Assembly (NCBI GenBank): GCA_035621215.1
Contig: CP141729.1
Coordinates: 2,316,944-2,380,943 of the forward strand
DNA length: 64,000 nucleotides
Direction of reading: 5' to 3'
Source: Oscillospiraceae bacterium MB08-C2-2
GTDB taxonomy: Bacteria > Bacillota > Clostridia > Oscillospirales > Ruminococcaceae
Part shown: positions 49,238-60,229 of the stretch, piece after piece
Numbering within the stretch: position 1 is the stretch's first letter
Layout: each line of letters begins with the position of its first letter
Made by a program: the position numbers and the translations under genes
Notes under the pieces: generated by a model
Database searches by the model: none
Told to the model about the DNA's origin: nothing
The model's input: only the letters and a program-made list of their open reading frames with translations

Positions 49238-50182
49238 ATGAAAAAACGAAGTGGCTTAGGCAAGGGTTTAGATGCCCTTTTTGTTGACAACAATACAGAT
49301 AATGGCTCTATCACCACGCTGCGTGTATCCGAAATCGAGCCCAATAAGGATCAGCCCCGGCGCCAGTTTGATTCAGAGGCACTGCGGGAATTGGCCGATT
49401 CCATCCGGGATCACGGTGTTTTGCAGCCGCTGGTGGTTCGATCTTATAATGGAGCTTACCAAATTGTGGCAGGCGAGCGCCGGTGGCGGGCCGCCCGTAT
49501 GGCGGGGCTTTCTCAGGTGCCGGTGGTAATCCGGGACTTGAGCGATACCGAAACCCTTGAAATTGCCATTATTGAGAACCTCCAGCGTGAGGATTTGAAC
49601 TTGGTGGAGCTTGCCAAGGGCTATAAAGTACTGATGGATGAGCACGGCTATACTCAAGAGCAGGTGGCTGCACGGGTGGGGAAATCCCGGCCGGTGGTAG
49701 CCAACACAGTGCGTATCCTGAGCCTGCCGGAGGATGTTTTGGAGCATGTGGGCTCCGGGAAAATCTCCATGGGTCATGCAAAGGCCTTGTTGGCCTTGGA
49801 GGATACACAGCTGATCAAGCAGACGGCCTCCCGTGTGGTGGAGGATGGCCTGCTGGTGCGGGAGATTGAAAAGCTGGCCAAATCTCGCCGGATGCCGGAG
49901 CCAACCATTACCCCGAAGGCGCCCTCAGAGCCTTCTTCCCAAAAAGAAAGTGCATGGGGCAACAATTATTATAAAGAAGTGGAGCTGGCTCTCACTGAGG
50001 AGCTGGGCCGCAAGGTAACCATCACCGGTCAGGGAAGCAAATCGGTGATACAGGTGGAGTTTTATTCCAACGAGGAGTTGGCCAGTTTCGCTTTTCGCCT
50101 GAGCGGCGCTCAAGGGCAGAAGAATCCCTTTGCCGTCGAGGCCATCAAGGCTTCTGACCAAGAACCGTCTCAAGAAGACTAA
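49238..50182 (+). CDS. parB: Chromosome partitioning protein ParB/Spo0J
   Basis: 314 residues. Begins RSGLGKGLDALF, the segment that stimulates ParA ATPase. CTP-binding motif IVAGERRWRAARMAG and AIIENLQREDLN; HTH AARVGKSRPVVANTVRILSLP. The C-terminal dimerisation domain follows a linker. Recognition residues R and T and the MGH segment match ParB rather than Noc. It would load on the two parS-like sites close by. Confidence 0.96.
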   Translation: MKKRSGLGKGLDALFVDNNTDNGSITTLRVSEIEPNKDQPRRQFDSEALRELADSIRDHGVLQPLVVRSYNGAYQIVAGERRWRAARMAGLSQVPVVIRDLSDTETLEIAIIENLQREDLNLVELAKGYKVLMDEHGYTQEQVAARVGKSRPVVANTVRILSLPEDVLEHVGSGKISMGHAKALLALEDTQLIKQTASRVVEDGLLVREIEKLAKSRRMPEPTITPKAPSEPSSQKESAWGNNYYKEVELALTEELGRKVTITGQGSKSVIQVEFYSNEELASFAFRLSGAQGQKNPFAVEAIKASDQEPSQED

Positions 50183-50257
50183 GCCTCGCCCATTAATAAA
50201 TGTGAAAACCAAAGGCTTTTTACCCTTTGGCTGCAAATAGAAAGGAAATGAGATCAC

Positions 50258-51538
50258 ATGCTGGATATTAAACGCATTCGTACCAACCCGCAGGAGGTTA
50301 AGGAGGCCGTTGGGCGCCGTGGAGCCGATGTCAGCGCTCAGGTTGATGAAATTATTGAGATTGATCGCCAGCGGCGTGAAATTTCTGCCAAGGCAGATGC
50401 CATCAAGGCGGAGCAGAATAAGGCCAGCAAAGAAATCCCCGCCATGAAAAAGGCAGGTCAGGATACCACAGAGCTGATGGCACGTATGAAAGAGCTTTCC
50501 GATGAGGTTAAGGTTCTGGATGAAGCACAGGCCGGGCTTTCCGCCAAGCAGGATGATATTCTTTACAGCATTCCCAATGCACCCCATTCCAGTGTACCCG
50601 ATGGCTTGGATGACAGCCAGAACGTAGAGGTACGCCGGGTTGGAACCCCACGGGAATTTGATTTTGAAATTAAGGCGCACTGGGATATTGGTGCTGACCT
50701 GAATATATTGGACCCGGAGACAGCGGGGAAGGTGACCGGTGCCCGCTTCCATTTTTACCGGGGTCTGGGCGCCCGCTTGGAGCGTGCGGTCATCAATTTT
50801 TATCTGAACAGCCACAGCGACAATGGCTATACCGAGATTTTCCCGCCCTTTATGGCAAACCGTGCCTCTATGACCGGTACCGGCCAGCTCCCTAAATTCG
50901 GCGATGATATGTTCAAGCTGGAAGGGCTGGATTATTACCTGATTCCCACAGCGGAGGTTCCGGTTACCAACATGCACCGGGATGAGATTCTGGATGGAAC
51001 AAAGCTGCCCATTAAATACTGTGCCTATTCCGCCTGCTTCCGCAAAGAGGGAGGAAGCGCCGGTCGGGATACCCGTGGCCTGATCCGCCAGCATCAGTTC
51101 AACAAGGTGGAGCTGGTGAAGTTTGCTTCCCCTGAGGATTCCTACAACCAGCTGGAGCAGCTGACTGCCGATGCAGAGGCCGTTCTCACTGCTTTGGGCC
51201 TGCCTTTCCGTACAGTGGCCCTCTGCGCTGGCGATCTGGGCTTTTCCTCCGCCAAAACCTACGACATCGAGGTCTGGATGCCCTCCTACGGCCGGTATCT
51301 GGAAATTTCCAGCTGCTCCAACTTTGAGGATTTCCAAGCCCGCCGGGCGGCCATCCGCTTTAAGAACACCCCCAAGGATAAGGCACAGCTTGTGCATACT
51401 CTCAATGGTTCCGGTGTGGCTGTTGGCCGTACTGTGGCCGCTATTCTTGAAAACTACCAGAACGACGATGGTTCTGTCACCATTCCCAAGGCATTGGTAC
51501 CCTATATGGGAACCGAAGTGATTTCGGCCGCCCGGTAA
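50258..51538 (+). CDS. serS: Seryl-tRNA synthetase
   Basis: 426 residues. N-terminal coiled-coil arm (about residues 28-110) that recognises the tRNA-Ser long arm; class II motif 2 [21 protein letters not shown] and motif 3 [30 protein letters not shown] precedes the ATG. I see no T-box in the 75-base leader. Confidence 0.98.
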   Translation: MLDIKRIRTNPQEVKEAVGRRGADVSAQVDEIIEIDRQRREISAKADAIKAEQNKASKEIPAMKKAGQDTTELMARMKELSDEVKVLDEAQAGLSAKQDDILYSIPNAPHSSVPDGLDDSQNVEVRRVGTPREFDFEIKAHWDIGADLNILDPETAGKVTGARFHFYRGLGARLERAVINFYLNSHSDNGYTEIFPPFMANRASMTGTGQLPKFGDDMFKLEGLDYYLIPTAEVPVTNMHRDEILDGTKLPIKYCAYSACFRKEGGSAGRDTRGLIRQHQFNKVELVKFASPEDSYNQLEQLTADAEAVLTALGLPFRTVALCAGDLGFSSAKTYDIEVWMPSYGRYLEISSCSNFEDFQARRAAIRFKNTPKDKAQLVHTLNGSGVAVGRTVAAILENYQNDDGSVTIPKALVPYMGTEVISAAR

Positions 51539-51579
51539 TAAAGGGCTGGCCTGCATTTTTAGAAAGGGGGAGAAAACCT

Positions 51580-52314
51580 CTGTTTTACACCAAGGATATT
51601 CAAATCAAATACCCGGAATGCGATGTCAATAACCAGCTTAAGCTTTCCGGGGTGATGCGGTATATGCAGCAGGCCGCAGGGGATCATATGGAATATCTCC
51701 AGCTCCCTTATGACATGCTTTATGAAAAGGGTATGGTTTTTCTTCTGACTAAGCTTTGCCTGAAAATTCACCGGATGCCCTCGGCTTATGAAACAATCCG
51801 GGTGGGAACGGCCCCGGTCAGCACACAGGGCCCCCGCATTTTCCGTGAGTTTGTTATGGAAACAGGGGAAGGGGAGCGGCTGATTTCCGGGCTTTCCGCT
51901 TGGGTGCTGTTTGATCCCGCCCGCCGCAAGCTTCTGCGCCCGGCCAAATTCCCTTATCCCATGCCCTTTGAGCCTTCTTCCCTGGAAGGGGCAGTCACCG
52001 ATATCGAACTGCCCTCTCGGGAAGCGCTGACACAGGAGTTTTGCTCTAGTATTCGGGTAGGCTATTCCCATCTGGATTGCAACCAGCATGTGAACAACTG
52101 CGTTTATGGCGATTTTGTCTGCGATATGCTCCCCTTTGAGGAGCTGCGCACCCGTGGGCTGGATACCGTTGCCATCCATTTCCAGCATGAGGCCCGGTGG
52201 GGGGATACCATCTCCATGACCAGCGGCCCACTGGGGGAGGGGCGTTATCTTGTTTCCGGGGGCCATGAGCGGGGAACTTGCTTTGAGGCCCTAGCCTGCC
52301 TACTTTCTTTTTAG
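51580..52314 (+). CDS. Acyl-ACP thioesterase (fatA/B-like), probable CTG start
   Basis: Two hot-dog-fold halves, 244 residues, of the bacterial acyl-ACP thioesterase family (PF01643 type). N-terminal half: IQIKYPECDVNNQLKLSGVM. C-terminal half: VGYSHLDCNQHVNNCVYGDF, with the Asn/His pair of the active site. The first ATG/GTG lies only at 51652, inside the conserved N-terminus, while homology begins at FYTKDIQIKYPE; the only suitable codon there is CTG 51580, with AAAGGGGG 9-10 bases upstream. It would release free fatty acids from ACP. Its last residues LLSF and TAG are type A repeat sequence. Confidence 0.8.
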   Translation: MFYTKDIQIKYPECDVNNQLKLSGVMRYMQQAAGDHMEYLQLPYDMLYEKGMVFLLTKLCLKIHRMPSAYETIRVGTAPVSTQGPRIFREFVMETGEGERLISGLSAWVLFDPARRKLLRPAKFPYPMPFEPSSLEGAVTDIELPSREALTQEFCSSIRVGYSHLDCNQHVNNCVYGDFVCDMLPFEELRTRGLDTVAIHFQHEARWGDTISMTSGPLGEGRYLVSGGHERGTCFEALACLLSF

Positions 52315-52660
52315 AAAAAAGAGGCTTCGCCCCTTGCTTCGGGCTTTAGTCAGCGAAAATCCATGCCCTTGTACTCGATGGCAATGCAATTGAGGGAAGC
52401 TCTTTTCTTTGAACCCTTTCTTTTGCTAAAAGAAAGGGTGCCCGTGCGGCATGAGCACGACCTAAGCTGAACGAACCGAACACTGTTAAATCTTGGCAGG
52501 GGAGGATTCCAAGGGAGGATGCACCTCCCTTGGCGATTCTTTGCAACCTTTCTCATCGTGGAGAAAGGTTGTGCCAGTCTGCGCGGCATGAGCGCAGAGA
52601 AGTGGCCTTTTACTTCGGGTTTAGAAAACTAGTGTCCCTGTGTTTTCCACTCGATGGCAT
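52298..52660 (+). repeat. Composite intergenic repeat, forward copy (A-B-D-C-B)
   Basis: A half type A (CCTACTTTCTTTTTAG) ends the thioesterase; then block B (52322-52385), block D (stem near 52415-52439; CGTGC/GCACG with loop GGCATGA at 52443-52459) and block C (52509-52533; CAACCTTTCTC/GAGAAAGGTTG 52544-52571; CTGCGC/GCGCAG with loop GGCATGA 52579-52597). A second partial block B ends at about 52660. Confidence 0.85.
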
Positions 52661-52837
52661 AGCTTTCTTTCTCTTATTTGCTGAAAAGGAGAGTCATAAA
52701 AGAAAAAAGCATCCTGATCCTCATCTCGAGCGCAGGCTTGCAAGAGCCATGAGGTGTCAATTTGCCATAAGTTTTCACCCATATGTGTGCTCCGGTAGTG
52801 GACATTTACGAAGATGCTCAAAAGGCCTAAACAACGG

Positions 52838-54544
<1,707 letters not shown>

Positions 54545-54652
54545 AGAGAAGCCTTATTTCCCTGAAAAGCGTTTCTTTAAGCCGCCAAAAACGGCTTAAA
54601 GAAACAGGCGGGGAAAAAACAGAAAAAAGGTTTGGATTCTTCAAAAAAACAG

Positions 54653-54681
54653 TTGACAAGTCCAAAAATGTGCGGTATAAT
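54653..54681 (+). promoter_or_regulatory. Consensus promoter of the tRNA operon
   Basis: TTGACA, exactly 17 bases, TATAAT: a perfect housekeeping promoter 32 bases before the tRNA-Met gene. Confidence 0.93.
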
Positions 54682-54712
54682 TAATTTCGCTTGGTGAAAA
54701 AAGGCTATTTAT

Positions 54713-54789
54713 GGCGGCATAGCTCAGTTGGCTAGAGCATTCGGTTCATACCCGGAGTGTCGTTGGTTCGAATCCAATTGCCGCTACCA
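54713..54789 (+). tRNA. tRNA-Met (anticodon CAT, elongator type)
   Basis: 77 bases with encoded CCA. Acceptor GGCGGCA/TGCCGCT, D arm GCTC/GAGC, anticodon arm TTCGG-TTCATAC-CCGGA, T arm with TTCGAAT. The G1-U72 terminal pair differs from initiator tRNA, so elongator; an isoleucine (lysidine) tRNA with the same anticodon is less likely. Confidence 0.95.
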
Positions 54790-54837
54790 TAGTATCCGGC
54801 AGGATATTTCTTCTGAGCTGTATCCTGCCTTTCATAT

Positions 54838-54912
54838 GGCCCGTTGGTCAAGCGGTTAAGACACCGCCCTTTCACGGCGGTATCACGAGTTCGATTCTCG
54901 TACGGGTCACCA
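54838..54912 (+). tRNA. tRNA-Glu (anticodon TTC)
   Basis: 75 bases with encoded CCA. Acceptor GGCCCGT/ACGGGTC, anticodon arm CCGCC-CTTTCAC-GGCGG, T arm ACGAG-TTCGATT-CTCGT. Cotranscribed with tRNA-Met. Confidence 0.96.
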
Positions 54913-54919
54913 GCAGAAA

Positions 54920-54948
54920 ACGCTCTCACTTTTGTGAGGGCGTCTTTT
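54920..54948 (+). terminator. Terminator of the tRNA operon
   Basis: ACGCTCTCAC / GTGAGGGCGT with a 4-base loop, then CTTTTCTT. Confidence 0.85.
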
Positions 54949-55125
54949 CTTCGCTTATAAGGATGCAAAATAAACTGTCTTTGGTCACAAAAAGGCCCTC
55001 AACCTTTATCACCACCTTCGGACTTCTGGCGGAGATAAAAGTAAAGGGCCTTTTGCTATACAGGGAGCTTGTCATCAAGGAAGAAGTTCCCCAAAGAATA
55101 AAAGCGGTTTTTCTTTGCCTACTTT

Positions 55126-55198
55126 CTTTTTTTCGAAAAAGAAAGTAGGTTTTTCTTTGCCTATTTCCTTTTTTTCGAAAAAGAAAATAGGTTATAAA
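55126..55198. repeat. Two tandem type A hairpins after the DUF1015 gene
   Basis: CCTACTTTCTTTTT...AAAAAGAAAGTAGG and CCTATTTCCTTTTT...AAAAAGAAAATAGG, separated by TTTTTCTTTG. They directly follow the TAA of the minus-strand gene. Confidence 0.8.
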
Positions 55199-56463
55199 AT
55201 CTTGTTCATCAAATGGCCGGTAATCAGCTTGGGATAAAAGTAGGTGGATTTCTGGGGCATCTTCTCACCGGCACCCGCAACCTGTGCAATCTCGGAAACC
55301 TTAGTGGGGTTCATGATCACGGCGCAGTTGGCTTCACCGGCATCCACAGCGGCCATAGCTTCTTCGGCATCCCGTGTATAGGAAAGGTTGATCTGGTTGG
55401 CCATGTTTTCTTTATCAATGCCCATCAGGCGCTCCAGCACCAGAATGTGCAAAACAGCCACATCCAGCCCCTGATAGCCCTCGGATTTATCGGGCAGGAA
55501 GGCCTTCATGGTGGAGGCATCCCGCAGAGCCAGCACAGCGGATTTTCTGCCGCCCAAATATAGTGCGAAGGCAGTTTTGCCCTGTGCTGCAAAAGTGTCC
55601 AGAGAGGGCTGTACATCGCCGCTGGTGAGGGTTACATCAAAGTATTCCTCGCAGCTTTTCAGAATCGCTTCTGCATCAAAGCTTTCCAGCCCACGAACAA
55701 GGCGGTGGATCGGCATGACCACCAGGCCCGGCTCCTCCATGGCAACCAGTGTCATCATCAGATAGTCACTGCCATGGTTCGGGTCGCCGCCCTGCTCCGC
55801 CATATGGTTGCGGTAGTTCAGGCCGGTTTCGTAGCGGTGGTGGCCGTCGGCAATGTAGAGCTTCTTATCGGCAAAGGAGGCGGCCAAATCGGCAATAGCC
55901 GCCGGGTCGGTAATTTCCCACACCCGGTGGATGATGCCGTCATCAGTGGTAAAGGTGACAGCAGGATTGCCCGAAGAAAAGGCATCCAACGGGTCGGCAA
56001 TGCGGCGATCCTCATCAAAATAGAGGGAATAAACCGAGCTAAAATTGCAGCCTGTGGCGCACATCAGGTTGAAGCGGTCGGCCTTGGCCTTGGAAAGAGT
56101 CTCCTCGTGGGGGAGGACTACACCCTCAGAAAAGGGAACCAGCTTGACCAAGCAGCAAAGGCCCTTTACGGTTTTGCGCTGGCCCAGTACGGTGAATTCC
56201 TCCTGATAGATATACAGGGTAGGGGCGTTATCACAGGCAAGAAGGCCGTTATCCAGCCATTCCTGCAAGGTGCTGCCAGCCTGTGCATAAGGATCAGAGC
56301 CCTCCCGGGGCAGCTCCAGCCGGATCAAATTGTGGGGATTGCGGGCAAGATAGCCCTTGCGCTCCTCCTCGCTGATGATGTCATAGGGGGGGCACACAAG
56401 CTCGGAAAGCTTGCCTGCCTTGGGGGTGAAGCGCATAGCGCCAAAGGCTTTTATTTCTGCCAC
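55192..56463 (-). CDS. DUF1015 family protein
   Basis: 423 residues. The conserved motif YIADGHHRYETGLNYRN near residue 215 and the start AFGAMRFTPKAGKLSELVCP with PPYDII are diagnostic. The family is widespread in anaerobes, often near serine/phosphoserine genes, but has no proven activity. The start is GTG (AEIKAFGA) with AAAGGAGAGG 8 bases upstream; the frame extends 30 codons further without support. A promoter sits just upstream. Confidence 0.92.
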   Translation of the reverse strand: MAEIKAFGAMRFTPKAGKLSELVCPPYDIISEEERKGYLARNPHNLIRLELPREGSDPYAQAGSTLQEWLDNGLLACDNAPTLYIYQEEFTVLGQRKTVKGLCCLVKLVPFSEGVVLPHEETLSKAKADRFNLMCATGCNFSSVYSLYFDEDRRIADPLDAFSSGNPAVTFTTDDGIIHRVWEITDPAAIADLAASFADKKLYIADGHHRYETGLNYRNHMAEQGGDPNHGSDYLMMTLVAMEEPGLVVMPIHRLVRGLESFDAEAILKSCEEYFDVTLTSGDVQPSLDTFAAQGKTAFALYLGGRKSAVLALRDASTMKAFLPDKSEGYQGLDVAVLHILVLERLMGIDKENMANQINLSYTRDAEEAMAAVDAGEANCAVIMNPTKVSEIAQVAGAGEKMPQKSTYFYPKLITGHLMNKIL

Positions 56464-56842
56464 GTTGGAAACCTCTCCTTTTATTGGTTTTTCAGGTTCA
56501 AACAGATGCACCGGGCCATTTTGCAGGAAGCCCGGCTTTTGCTTTCTTTTCAAGAGTAAGCAACCTGCGGGGAAATGTCAAGCCCCGGGGAAGAATTTAT
56601 CCCAATACAGGGGTACTCTGGTGAAACTTTTTCATTTTTTTTACAATTTCGCCGAATTCTTTGGTATAATAAGGAATGTACGGGCAAAAACCCATCGGGG
56701 AGGCCGTGGGAAGGGGCCCCGTTAACCCTTTCTCCAGCCTCATGCCCTTCTGCCAAGGCCTCGGATTCTTTTCCGGGGCCAAGCTGTCAACATAAGTTGC
56801 GGCCGGGCGTTTCTAACCGGCTCAAATGGAGGAAAATACACT
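56464..56842. promoter_or_regulatory. Divergent promoters of the DUF1015 gene and the ABC operon
   Basis: Minus strand: TTGACA (56576-56581), 17-base spacer, TACTCT (56553-56558). Plus strand: TTTACA (56640-56645), 19-base spacer, TATAAT (56665-56670), then a leader of about 170 bases before the ATPase gene. No gene seen. Confidence 0.7.
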
Positions 56843-57871
56843 ATGATTGAAATAAAAAACCTCACCAAGCGGTATGGGGACAAGAAAGCGGTGGATAACA
56901 TCAGCTTTACTGTTCAGGATGGTGAGATACTGGGCTTTCTGGGGCCAAACGGCGCCGGGAAATCCACCACTATGAACATCATCACCGGCTATCTTTCATC
57001 CACCGAAGGCACCGTTACAGTGGATGGAGATGAAATTCTGGAAAGCCCCCAAAAGGTAAAGGCCAAAATCGGCTATCTGCCCGAAATGCCCCCTCTGTAT
57101 TTGGATATGACGGTTCGGGAGTATCTTACCTTTATGTTTGACCTGAAAAAGGTCAAGCTCCCTCGCCGCCAGCATCTGGAGGAAATCGCCGGAAAGGTGG
57201 GGATTACCGATGTGTTTAACCGCATGATCCGCAACCTTTCAAAAGGCTACCGCCAGCGTGTTGGCTTGGCGCAGGCTCTGCTGGGCAATCCACAGCTTTT
57301 GATTCTGGATGAGCCCACCGTGGGCCTTGATCCCAAGCAGATTATCGAAATTAGAGGCCTGATCAAGGAGCTGGGGGAAAAGCATACCATTATCCTTTCT
57401 TCCCACATTCTGCCGGAGGTGCAGGCCACCTGCCAGCGGGTTATTGTCATCAACAAGGGCCGCATCATGGCGGATGATACCCCCGATAACCTTTCCAAAT
57501 CTATGAGCACCGATCACCGCCTCACTGTTCGCATTGCAGGCCCGGAGAAAAAGGTATACGCCCTGCTGACCGGCTTGCCCCACATGCTTCAAGTGGACAA
57601 GCTGGGCGAAAAGGAACCGGGTGCCTTTGAGTTCCTGCTGGAGTCGGAGAAGGAACAGGATGTGCGCCGGGAGCTGTTCACAAGGCTGGCTAAAGAAAAC
57701 TGGCCTTTGCTGGGACTGCGCTCCAACGATATGAGCCTTGAGGATATCTTCCTCCAGCTTACAAAAGGGGAAGAGCCTTCTGCTTCGGAAGATGCCCCTG
57801 AAGCCGAGGAAGACATACAGGCAGACCTGCCCGAAGCTGATTCAGAAAACGATGGAGGTGAGGCTCAATGA
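56843..57871 (+). CDS. ABC transporter ATP-binding protein, GldA-like
   Basis: 342 residues. Walker A FLGPNGAGKSTTMN, signature LSKGYRQRVGLAQALLG, Walker B LLILDEPTVGLDPKQ, switch histidine SSHILPEV. A C-terminal extension of about 110 residues ends in an acidic tail. First gene of a four-gene operon that matches the GldA/GldF/GldG set plus DUF4340. The set is widespread in non-gliding bacteria, where its substrate is unknown. Overlaps the permease gene by 4 bases. Confidence 0.93.
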   Translation: MIEIKNLTKRYGDKKAVDNISFTVQDGEILGFLGPNGAGKSTTMNIITGYLSSTEGTVTVDGDEILESPQKVKAKIGYLPEMPPLYLDMTVREYLTFMFDLKKVKLPRRQHLEEIAGKVGITDVFNRMIRNLSKGYRQRVGLAQALLGNPQLLILDEPTVGLDPKQIIEIRGLIKELGEKHTIILSSHILPEVQATCQRVIVINKGRIMADDTPDNLSKSMSTDHRLTVRIAGPEKKVYALLTGLPHMLQVDKLGEKEPGAFEFLLESEKEQDVRRELFTRLAKENWPLLGLRSNDMSLEDIFLQLTKGEEPSASEDAPEAEEDIQADLPEADSENDGGEAQ

Positions 57872-58572
57872 GTGCCATACTGCGCCGGGAGCTAAGCTCC
57901 TATTTTCGTTCGCCCTTGGGCTATGTTTTTTTAGCCGTATTTTATGTCTTTTCCGGGTATTTTTTCTTTGCCGGAACCCTGTATCAAAATTCCACGGATA
58001 TTTCGGTGGTTTTTTCCAGCATGTTCACCATTGTGCTGTTTATCATCCCGCTGTTGACCATGCGCCTGTTCAGCGAGGATAAGAAGTATAAAACCGATCA
58101 GGCCCTGCTGACTGCCCCGGTGAGCCTGCCGGGTATGGTTATGGGTAAATTTCTGGCCGCATTGATTGTATTCATCATGGGCCTTGCCATTACCATTGTG
58201 TTTGCCTTGGTGATCGCCTCCTTTGCCCGGCCGGATTGGGCCAAGATTGTGGGGAACTTCACCGGACTTTTGCTGATGGGCATGGCTCTGACCTCCATCG
58301 GCGCCTTTATTTCCGCTCTGACCGAGAACCAGATGATTGCCGCCATCGGCGGCTTTGCCAGCGGCCTTGTGCTGATTATTGTGGATTCCCTTGCCTCTGT
58401 GGTGCAGAATCCTGTGCTAAGCAAAATCATGGTGGCTCTTTCCTTTAACAACCGGTATACAGATTTTACCTCAGGCATTTTTGACCTTTCCAATGTGGTG
58501 TTTTTCCTGAGTGTTTGTGCGCTCTTTCTGTTTTTAACAGTCCGGGTTTTTGAGCGCCGCCGCTGGAGCTGA
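57868..58572 (+). CDS. ABC-2 type permease, GldF-like
   Basis: 234 residues with about six membrane helices. The start SAILRRELSSYFRSPLGYVF is typical of the GldF-like permeases, as is FSEDKKYKTDQALLTAPVSL in the first cytoplasmic loop. Works with the upstream ATPase. Confidence 0.92.
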   Translation: MSAILRRELSSYFRSPLGYVFLAVFYVFSGYFFFAGTLYQNSTDISVVFSSMFTIVLFIIPLLTMRLFSEDKKYKTDQALLTAPVSLPGMVMGKFLAALIVFIMGLAITIVFALVIASFARPDWAKIVGNFTGLLLMGMALTSIGAFISALTENQMIAAIGGFASGLVLIIVDSLASVVQNPVLSKIMVALSFNNRYTDFTSGIFDLSNVVFFLSVCALFLFLTVRVFERRRWS

Positions 58573-58759
58573 TTTTCCAGCCAACCATTTTGTTTAGGAG
58601 AGCGCCGGAAAGGGTTGGCCGGCCAATTTCCCGGCGCAGGCCGGGACAAAGCGGGCGAAAGCCCGCTTGCCGCAGCAAAAAGCCTTTTGCTGCGGAATTG
58701 GCCTTGGGGGAAACCCCGCCGCCTTTTTCGGCCGCAATGAAAGCGAGGAAACAAAGCAG
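58573..58759 (+). other. Hairpin-rich gap inside the ABC operon
   Basis: Three hairpins in a row: GGTTGGCC/GGCCAATT-type palindrome near 58614-58629, GCGGGC-GAAA-GCCCGC at about 58651-58666, and CCGCAGCAAAA / TTTTGCTGCGG (58669-58694). None is followed by a T-run, so they probably affect mRNA processing or stability between the permease and the GldG-like gene. Confidence 0.5.
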
Positions 58760-60226
58760 ATGAATACAAGCCTGTTTAAAAGCCGCCGGTTCCGTCAGGG
58801 GATGCTTTCCTCTGCGGTGACACTCCTGTTTATTGCCGTTTTGGTAGCGGTAAACGGTGTCACCACCATTTTATCCGACCGGTATGCCCTTTATATGGAT
58901 TTAACCCCCACCAAAATGTTCACTCTTTCCCAGCAGAGCAAGGAGTATATTTCCGACCTCGAGCAAGAGGTGCAGATATACGTTCTCAACACCGAGGAAA
59001 ACTTTGCCGCTGTCAATGAATATTACACCCAAGCCAACGAGGTTCTGCGCAATTATCAGCGCCTGAACCCCGAAAAAATCAAGCTGCAATATGTGGATAT
59101 CGTCCGGGAAGACCCCAACTTTGTCTCCAACTTCCCGGATTTGCAGATTGGCTCCAACAGCGTGATTGTGGCCTGTGAAGACCGCCGCCAGTCTCTTTCC
59201 CCTTATGATCTTTTCAATGTGGAATCTTCCTACTATGGCATGGGCGGCACCTACATCACAGCCTCTAAGGCCGAGCAGACGGTAACCTCTGCCATTTTGC
59301 GGGTAACCAGCGGCCAGACCGGAAAGGCTGTGCTGCTCACCGGCCACAACGAAACCGAGCTGGGTTCTCTGGAAAGCCTGCTGACCCTGAATAACTATAC
59401 CGTTGCCCAGCAGAACCTGATCACAGAAGATTTGGCTGCCGATGCGGATATCGCCGTAATTGCAGGCCCCAAGCTGGATTATACCCCCGAGCAGCTCCAA
59501 AAGCTGGATGCCTTTTTGGAGGGCGGCACCGACCGGGATAAAACCCTTCTCTATTTTGCCAGCCCCGAGCAGCCTGAGCTGCCCAATCTGGAGGCCTTTC
59601 TGGCTGAGTGGGGGCTTCAGCTGGAGCCGGGTGTGGTTTATCAGACCGATGCGAACCGGGCCATTCAGTCCCCTTATTTCTCCTTTGTGGATTATATCAA
59701 CGGCAAAGCCTCGGAGGAAGGGGCGGCCAGCAATATCTATGCCTCTGTTCCTTATGCACGCCCCATGAGCATTGCCTTTGAAAAGCAGAACAACATCGGC
59801 ACACAGGTGCTGCTTGCCTTTGCCAATACAGCGGTTGCCCAGCCCTTGGATGCGGGTGCCGACTGGCAGCCACAGTCTGCCGCTACAGGCCGCTCGATTC
59901 CGGCTCTGGCCATGGGCCAGCGGGTGAGCTATCCCGGTGAAACGCCCCGGTATTCCACTGTGATGGTCTGCACTTCCACCGTGGCGGTGGATCAGGCATT
60001 GCTGGAGCAATCCTATTTCTCAAACTCCAGCTATTTCCTGAATGTGATCAATGAGCTGGCACGCCGTGAAACCACGTTGGTGCTGGAATCCAAATCCTTG
60101 GGTGGCCAGACCTTGGGCATCACCCTCTTGCAGGTGGTTCTGATTTCGCTGGTGCTGATTGTGGTCATCCCGCTGGGGCTTCTGATCACGGGCATCACCG
60201 TTTGGCTGCGCAGGAGGCATCGCTAA
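58760..60226 (+). CDS. GldG-like membrane-anchored ABC auxiliary protein
   Basis: 488 residues: an N-terminal membrane helix (about 18-40), a large extracytoplasmic part and a C-terminal helix (LLQVVLISLVLIVVIPLGLL) before a basic end. The start LTPTKMFTLSQQSKEYISDL is the GldG/IntraFlagellar-transport-52-like opening (PF09822 type). Likely partner of the two preceding proteins. I start at the ATG before NTSLFKSRRF. Confidence 0.88.
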   Translation: MNTSLFKSRRFRQGMLSSAVTLLFIAVLVAVNGVTTILSDRYALYMDLTPTKMFTLSQQSKEYISDLEQEVQIYVLNTEENFAAVNEYYTQANEVLRNYQRLNPEKIKLQYVDIVREDPNFVSNFPDLQIGSNSVIVACEDRRQSLSPYDLFNVESSYYGMGGTYITASKAEQTVTSAILRVTSGQTGKAVLLTGHNETELGSLESLLTLNNYTVAQQNLITEDLAADADIAVIAGPKLDYTPEQLQKLDAFLEGGTDRDKTLLYFASPEQPELPNLEAFLAEWGLQLEPGVVYQTDANRAIQSPYFSFVDYINGKASEEGAASNIYASVPYARPMSIAFEKQNNIGTQVLLAFANTAVAQPLDAGADWQPQSAATGRSIPALAMGQRVSYPGETPRYSTVMVCTSTVAVDQALLEQSYFSNSSYFLNVINELARRETTLVLESKSLGGQTLGITLLQVVLISLVLIVVIPLGLLITGITVWLRRRHR

Positions 60227-60229
60227 GCT

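Noticed and set aside
50183-50257. T-box riboswitch before serS or asnA
   Set aside because: The serS leader is too short and neither leader has the T-box core sequence or a tRNA-responsive terminator.
54571-54605. 14-bp hairpin after guaB as intrinsic terminator
   Set aside because: Perfect stem, but the following bases are AGGCGGGG with no T-run, so intrinsic termination is not supported.
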